From NCBI GenBank assembly GCA_038235165.1, contig JBBSUG010000021.1, positions 1 through 64,000 of the forward strand: DNA of 64,000 nucleotides. The letters are read 5' to 3'. The translations under genes and the position numbers were made by a program. The notes beneath the pieces were generated by a model. That model saw nothing but the letters and a program-made list of their open reading frames with translations, did not search any database and was not told the DNA's origin. This document shows, in pieces, positions 59,641-64,000 of the stretch (the first letter of the stretch is position 1; every line of letters starts with the position of its first letter). Source of the DNA: GCA-002050365 sp038235165 (GTDB lineage: Bacteria > Acidobacteriota > Blastocatellia > Pyrinomonadales > Pyrinomonadaceae).

Positions 59641-61491
59641 TCATGGCACAACAGAAGAGGCTACTGGAATATCACCGATTGTTCCCCACTGCGACGATAA
59701 TAAGTTACTATTAGAGCTTTGCAAAGCGTAAAAAGTTCCGTTGCTTTGCCTCCATACGGCAAAATCAACTTTATTATCATTATCATAATCGGCTGGCACA
59801 GGAATATCATTAATTGCCCCAAATTGTGCTTGGCGATAGCCCGAAGAGCTTCCTAGATATGCCCAAATGCCGCCATTTGGTCGCCAAATAGCAATATCTG
59901 CTTTTTTATCGCCATCATAATCAGCAGGTAATAATTTATCGTCCCCAAGACCGAATTGAGTTGCTGAAGTATTGATTTGTGGACTTACATAGTAATAGCT
60001 AAGATAATTGTTGTAAATATACCAGTTACTGTTGCTTGGACGGAAAACGGCAATATCTATTCTTTTGTCTCCATTATAATCAGCCGGAACTGGTCTGTCC
60101 TGATTACTTCCAAATTGGAAATATAAAACAGTGTGTGTCGCGCTCCTTTCGATATACCAAGTGCCGTTACTAGGTCGCCAAACTGCTATATCTGTCAGTC
60201 TATCCCCATCATAATCGGCGGCTACGGGTATATCGTTAGTTGCGCCGAATTGCTCGGCATACAAAGTATTATTCGAGCTTCGTAATATATACCAAGTTCC
60301 TGTGTTCTGCCGCCAAACCGCGACATCAGTTTTTCCGTCACCGTCGTAATCGCCCGGAACTATCTTATCATTGCCGGCTCCCCACTGAATGTGATTTTGG
60401 TTTCCGCCAGAGGTAAACAAAATGCTCCATACTCCGGTTGAAGGTCTCCAAACTGAAAAATCTGCTTTCCGGTCATTATCAAAATCAGCAAACTGCGGCG
60501 ATCTAAGGTTTAAAGGAGAGAAGAAAACAGTATTTAATAAAGTCTGTTTATCTTGCGGCAAAAAGTATGTATTTGGATAATCACCATATCCAGCATACAT
60601 AAGCGAGCTATAAGCATTTGTTCCACTGGTACAATTTCCTTGGTCACACCCCGGAGGATGCGGCAACCCCAAAGCGTGTCCTAATTCGTGTCCCAACCCG
60701 CCTATCCAACGATATTTACCACCTCTATCAGGCTGCTCCGTATCAGGACAGCGGGGAACATTTTGCTCTCCAGTCAGCCCCCTCGGATCGTTACCCGACA
60801 AAGTAGCGATTCCGCTAGTGCCACCTATGTATTGACCACATCCCGGATCTGCATCAATGAAATAAATCCAAATATTATTCGGATCATTAAATCTACCTCC
60901 ACTCAAATTGAAGCCATCATTCAGCAAGTTCTCGTAAAACCAACCTGCTTGTTGGCTGCTCGGACTGCTGGGATGTGTCGAATACCAAGAAGCTGAATTA
61001 GGTGTCCGGTAAGCTTCAACAACGGGTGTATGAAGCGAATAAGCATAACTATTACCTAATTCTTTCTGATAAAAATCTTGTAAGTGTAAAGCCGCATCTG
61101 CAATTGCCGCCTTATAATCATCACGAACAGGTTTATCCGACGGGACAAGATAAATGAATCTTATCTGTTGTGTGTTACTTTCCTGTGATTGTAAGGAGGG
61201 AACATTAAAATTATAATCCCACTTACGCAAAAATTGCGGGTTAATATCATCCGGCTTTATTTCCCAAGAAAAAGGGTTGCGGTTCAAATTGTCGAATTTA
61301 ATTTCCGAACTTCTTGAAGGCTGTGTTTGAGCGAAAGTATTCTTGAGAGCTACTGGTTGAGTTAACAATATAGTAAACAATGAAATCAAAAAGACAAGTC
61401 TCAAACTATGCTGGTTCGAATATTTATTTCTTCGATTTGTTAGTTGGATTTTGGAAACACAGTGCAAGTTATGTATTGTATTTTTTTTCAT
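59641..61491 (-). CDS. secreted metzincin-type zinc protease with VCBS repeats
   Basis: 616 residues from ATG 61491, with GGAGG 6 bases upstream. Signal/membrane segment about 31-54. Residues 105-290: protease domain with the complete metzincin motif H268-E-L-G-H272-A-L-G-L-P-H278. The following Cys (PPGCD, GNCTSG) and an Asp-rich segment (DADPGCGQYIGG) fit a metallopeptidase that uses calcium. Residues 330-616: six FG-GAP/VCBS repeats, each with a DYDGDxKxD calcium loop and WRPS/W motifs. A signal peptide and a conserved repeat type point to secretion; the repeats share their spacing with those of the surface protein at 49072-52368. No pro-domain Cys switch is clear. Confidence 0.88.
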   Translation of the reverse strand: MKKNTIHNLHCVSKIQLTNRRNKYSNQHSLRLVFLISLFTILLTQPVALKNTFAQTQPSRSSEIKFDNLNRNPFSWEIKPDDINPQFLRKWDYNFNVPSLQSQESNTQQIRFIYLVPSDKPVRDDYKAAIADAALHLQDFYQKELGNSYAYSLHTPVVEAYRTPNSASWYSTHPSSPSSQQAGWFYENLLNDGFNLSGGRFNDPNNIWIYFIDADPGCGQYIGGTSGIATLSGNDPRGLTGEQNVPRCPDTEQPDRGGKYRWIGGLGHELGHALGLPHPPGCDQGNCTSGTNAYSSLMYAGYGDYPNTYFLPQDKQTLLNTVFFSPLNLRSPQFADFDNDRKADFSVWRPSTGVWSILFTSGGNQNHIQWGAGNDKIVPGDYDGDGKTDVAVWRQNTGTWYILRSSNNTLYAEQFGATNDIPVAADYDGDRLTDIAVWRPSNGTWYIERSATHTVLYFQFGSNQDRPVPADYNGDKRIDIAVFRPSNSNWYIYNNYLSYYYVSPQINTSATQFGLGDDKLLPADYDGDKKADIAIWRPNGGIWAYLGSSSGYRQAQFGAINDIPVPADYDNDNKVDFAVWRQSNGTFYALQSSNSNLLSSQWGTIGDIPVASSVVP

Positions 61492-61703
61492 AGAAAACCT
61501 CCAGATTTTGAGAAACATCAAATTTTTCAGGTTAAACTAGAATTCTGCGCCGAAATTATCAAGCGTAGAGATGTTAAGAACAAGATACTTGACATTGTAT
61601 TCTTTCTCTTTTATGTGTCAAGTTTTTAAACAATCTTATGATTTAATTTTTGCGAGATAATGGTAACCATATAATACATTTGTAACATCAGATTCTTATC
61701 TTT

Positions 61704-62489
61704 ATGAAAATTTCCGCCGTCATTATCGCTTACAACGAAGAAAAAAATATTGTCGCGGCGATCAAGTCAGCGGCTTGGGCGGATGAAATTTTAGTCGTTG
61801 ATTCGGAAAGCACCGACCGCACACGGGAAATTGCCGAATCGCTCGGCGCGATAGTAGTGATTAAAAATTGGGAAGGCTTCTCCAAACAAAAACAATTCGC
61901 CGCCGACAGTGCCGCACACGACCGAATTTTCAGTCTCGATGCCGACGAACGCGTTTCCGGCGAATTGAAAGCTGAAATCTTGGAGTTGAAAGCCAAGCCT
62001 GAAACTGAGATTGCCGACGGCTACAAAATCCCTCGTCTCTCTATTTATATGAACCGCCCGATCAGGCACAGCGGCTGGTACCCGGACTGGCAATTGAGGT
62101 TTTTTGATCGCCGAAAAGGAAAATGGAAGGAGGTTTTAGTTCACGAATCGGTGCAGATGGCGAAAGATTCGAGCGTCGCCAAATTGAAAAGCGATATTCT
62201 GCATTACAGCGTTGAAAACGCTTCGCACCATCACGAAATGATCGGCACGCGCTATGCCCCGCTCGCCGCCCGCCAAATGTTTAAAAACGGCAGACGAACC
62301 TCATTTCCTAAAATTTACACCGCCGGATTGACGACATTTCTGCAAACTTATATTTTAAAAGGCGGTTTTCTCGACGGTTTAGCTGGCTTTACAATCTCAA
62401 AATTTGCCGCACATCACGCATTTTTGAAGCATCTCCTGTTGTGGGAAATACAGGAAAACGAAGCACGAAAGTCAAAAAGCGAAAACTAA
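61704..62489 (+). CDS. family 2 glycosyltransferase (WaaE/KdtX-like)
   Basis: 261 residues. GT-A fold with N-terminus ISAVIIAYNEEKNIVAAIKS, ILVVDSESTDRTREIAESL, and the sugar-nucleotide DxD-type motif FSLDADERVS (about 73-82). The middle WYPDWQLRFFDRRKGKWKEVLVHESV is typical of LPS core transferases such as WaaE. A C-terminal hydrophobic stretch (TYILKGGFLDGLAGFTI) may bind membrane. Likely adds a sugar to LPS core, in line with the Kdo genes of this window. Confidence 0.88.
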   Translation: MKISAVIIAYNEEKNIVAAIKSAAWADEILVVDSESTDRTREIAESLGAIVVIKNWEGFSKQKQFAADSAAHDRIFSLDADERVSGELKAEILELKAKPETEIADGYKIPRLSIYMNRPIRHSGWYPDWQLRFFDRRKGKWKEVLVHESVQMAKDSSVAKLKSDILHYSVENASHHHEMIGTRYAPLAARQMFKNGRRTSFPKIYTAGLTTFLQTYILKGGFLDGLAGFTISKFAAHHAFLKHLLLWEIQENEARKSKSEN

Positions 62490-62660
62490 AAACTCTTTAT
62501 CAAAGGAAATTGTCTGCCGACAGTTTGTCATCTTCCCTTTTTCACTTTTTACCTTTCGCTCATTGCAACTATTAGTTTTTTCCAAACATCGAACCTTTAG
62601 TTTCAGTTGGTTTTACGCTATATTTAGTCAGTCCGAAATCTTAATCAGGATGTCTTTTTT

Positions 62661-63290
62661 ATGAAACACACAATTTTTTTACTTTCCACACTCATCATTT
62701 TCTCAACCGTCACGTTCGGACAAAAGGGTATTGACACCCAGACTGAAAGAATCAAAGAATCGGGTAACACCAACAACCAACAAACCAACAATCAAACGAA
62801 TAATCCGACCAGCCGCAGTTTTGATTGGGGCAAAGGCAAAACGAAAGTTCGTCAGCCGCTGGCAAATCCGTATCGTCTGAATGCCCGCCGCGATGTTTTG
62901 GTTGGGAATATAGTTGACGTTTTGAAGGAAAAGAAAATTATTGTTGACGAAGCTGCTTCCAGAATAAAGGACGGCGTGATCGTCACCGCGCCTTATGTTT
63001 TCGCTAAGGGTTCGGTGATTACGCGCAACGAATTAAATCGCTATGCGGTGCTGCCCAATTCCGATACGTCGTGGAACCGGGGACGGTTTACGCTGACTAT
63101 CGAAGTGCAGTCAATTGACGGTATTCAAAATAATGTTTCCGTGGTTGCCAAAGTCGAAGGACGTTCTGAAAACGGTTTGAGATCGGAATGGACGACGCTG
63201 CAAAGCTCCGGCACGGCGGAAGACGAGTTTTTAGTCAAGCTGGTTGAAATGATTACCGGCATTTCTCCTGATGCACAAATTGATAATTAG
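62661..63290 (+). CDS. secreted protein of unknown function
   Basis: 209 residues. Signal peptide ending near VTFGQ-KG (residue 21), a disordered Asn/Gln/Thr-rich segment (about 35-52), then a mixed alpha/beta domain of about 130 residues with VGNIVDVLKEKKIIVDEAASRIKDG and RGRFTLTIEVQSIDG. The second half is regular beta sequence. No family recognised. First of three adjacent plus-strand secreted proteins at the right edge. Confidence 0.7.
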   Translation: MKHTIFLLSTLIIFSTVTFGQKGIDTQTERIKESGNTNNQQTNNQTNNPTSRSFDWGKGKTKVRQPLANPYRLNARRDVLVGNIVDVLKEKKIIVDEAASRIKDGVIVTAPYVFAKGSVITRNELNRYAVLPNSDTSWNRGRFTLTIEVQSIDGIQNNVSVVAKVEGRSENGLRSEWTTLQSSGTAEDEFLVKLVEMITGISPDAQIDN

Positions 63291-63309
63291 TAAGAATTTT
63301 TAACGTGTT

Positions 63310-63840
63310 ATGCTTTTCCAGTTTTTTCGTTTAATTTTTATAGTATTTTTAGTGTCAACGGCAGCCGTTTGCGCCAATGCACAGTTTCCTGATGCCTCCG
63401 CCACCGGCAGAGATTCGGGAAGCAAAGAAGATTTGCCCAAAAATGTTAAGGAGACTCTTGCCAAAGGACGTATTGACCGCGAGAAAAAAGATTACGAAGA
63501 ATTAGTCCAACGCGGCGAAGAAGCAGCTAAAATCAGCGCGGAACTGAGCAAATCTTTCACCAAACAAAATAAACTTTCTTCCGAAGATCAAAAGAAACTC
63601 GACCGTTTGGAAAAACTCGCCAAAAAGATTCGCAGTGAACTCGGCGGCGACGGAGACGATGATTCAGATGACGACAAACCTTCTTCAACATCTGCCGCTA
63701 TCAAAATGCTCCAGGAAACGACGACCAGTTTGGTTGGTATGATTAAGGAAAACACCCGTTACAGCGTTTCCGTGGCGGCAATCGAAACCTCCAACGCGCT
63801 GTTAAAAGTCGTCCGGCTGCTTCGATTCGGCGGCAAATAA
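63310..63840 (+). CDS. secreted coiled-coil protein of unknown function
   Basis: 176 residues. Signal peptide ending near VCANAQ-FP (residue 25). The rest is highly charged and mostly helical, probably a coiled coil (IDREKKDYEELVQRGEEAAKI, then DQKKLDRLEKLAKKIRSEL), with an Asp-rich stretch (DGDDDSDDDKPS) that might bind calcium. No family recognised. 19 bp after the previous secreted-protein gene, and 15 bp before the next. Confidence 0.7.
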   Translation: MLFQFFRLIFIVFLVSTAAVCANAQFPDASATGRDSGSKEDLPKNVKETLAKGRIDREKKDYEELVQRGEEAAKISAELSKSFTKQNKLSSEDQKKLDRLEKLAKKIRSELGGDGDDDSDDDKPSSTSAAIKMLQETTTSLVGMIKENTRYSVSVAAIETSNALLKVVRLLRFGGK

Positions 63841-63855
63841 ATTTTAATTACATTT

Positions 63856-64000
63856 ATGCAGAAATTCGGTACAAAATCAGTTTTGTTTTTCATTCTGTTT
63901 TTGTGCTGCCCGACTGTAATCTTTGCTCAAGACAATGACGAAATCATCAACGTCGAATCCTCAATCGTCGTTTTGAACGCCGCCGTCAGCGACAATCAAG
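63856..64000 (+). CDS. secreted protein, N-terminus only (possibly VWFA-type)
   Basis: First 48 codons from ATG 63856; continues beyond the window. Signal peptide ending near VIFAQ-DN (residue 25). The start of the mature part (INVESSIVVLNAAVSD) resembles the opening of the acidobacterial VWFA-related secreted proteins, which begin with a VDVxLVxLNVxVxD strand. Too short to be sure. Confidence 0.5.
   Translation, partial: MQKFGTKSVLFFILFLCCPTVIFAQDNDEIINVESSIVVLNAAVSDNQ

Noticed and set aside
58443..59651. Longer start of the mannosyltransferase at 59651.
   Set aside because: It would read through the terminator of the metzincin gene; the ATG at 59573 gives a normal protein.

Overview
The window looks like chromosome of a Gram-negative bacterium, most likely an acidobacterium of the Blastocatellia type. 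This placement is inferred, not proven. Supporting signs are the 5' end of a 16S rRNA gene, a complete split set of Kdo (LPS) genes, and many small secreted proteins of unknown function. Others are paired MacB/FtsX permeases, secreted proteins with FG-GAP/VCBS repeats, a zinc-ribbon/DUF4190 protein, and the start of a probable VWFA-type secreted protein. Base composition is fairly even and slightly AT-rich. Nothing resembles a prophage or a large genomic island.

Layout. Positions 1-650 hold the start of a 16S gene reading leftward, behind three near-consensus promoters spaced exactly 77 bp apart (possibly a fourth). 650-10,000 is mostly minus strand: kdsC, a secreted protein, an M1-like protein that has lost its zinc site, an exonuclease, kdsA and a membrane protein; then Dps on the plus strand; then a GNAT protein, pyrG and kdsB. 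10,100-19,400 carries a CPBP protease, a FecR-domain protein, a SpoIIE-type phosphatase, an IrrE-like protein, an orphan nuoI, ndk, a thioesterase and sucD. 19,500-23,500 has two MacB-type permeases separated by a nested palindromic element, and a GAF-histidine kinase whose reading frame contains one UGA.

23,500-28,500 is amino-acid biosynthesis: thrC divergent from thrB-HAD, then an acetyl/succinyl-ornithine carbamoyltransferase overlapping argB. 28,500-35,000 has a TonB-C/SLH protein, a decayed toxin-antitoxin pair, and the dnaG-rpoD core. 35,000-42,300 has a Uma2 protein, a membrane-protein gene split by an amber codon, a CarH-like B12 regulator, a possible small RNA, and surface-polysaccharide genes (FlaA1/CapD type and Wza type). 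42,300-48,300 has zwf, an ABC exporter and two secreted proteins. 49,000-52,400 encodes a large surface protein with DUF3494 and VCBS domains. A decayed IS630-type element follows, then gap-pgk, a TolC-type protein, a PIG-V-type mannosyltransferase, a secreted metzincin protease with VCBS repeats, a family 2 glycosyltransferase and three secreted proteins at the right edge.

The most interesting signal is at 23,243-23,273. The histidine kinase frame is open from 23,480 to 22,272 except for one UGA, at a position where I recall related GAF domains having Cys. Ten bases downstream of the UGA is a GC-rich hairpin with a GGUC apical loop, arranged much like a bacterial SECIS element. This could be a new selenoprotein kinase; a nonsense mutation or sequence error is the main alternative. 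Two other genes in the window also have single in-frame stops (UAG, UAA), so caution is needed. The window also has two kinds of intergenic palindromes: GGAGCGCGG-type nested elements, and long inverted repeats built from short repeated words next to stop codons.
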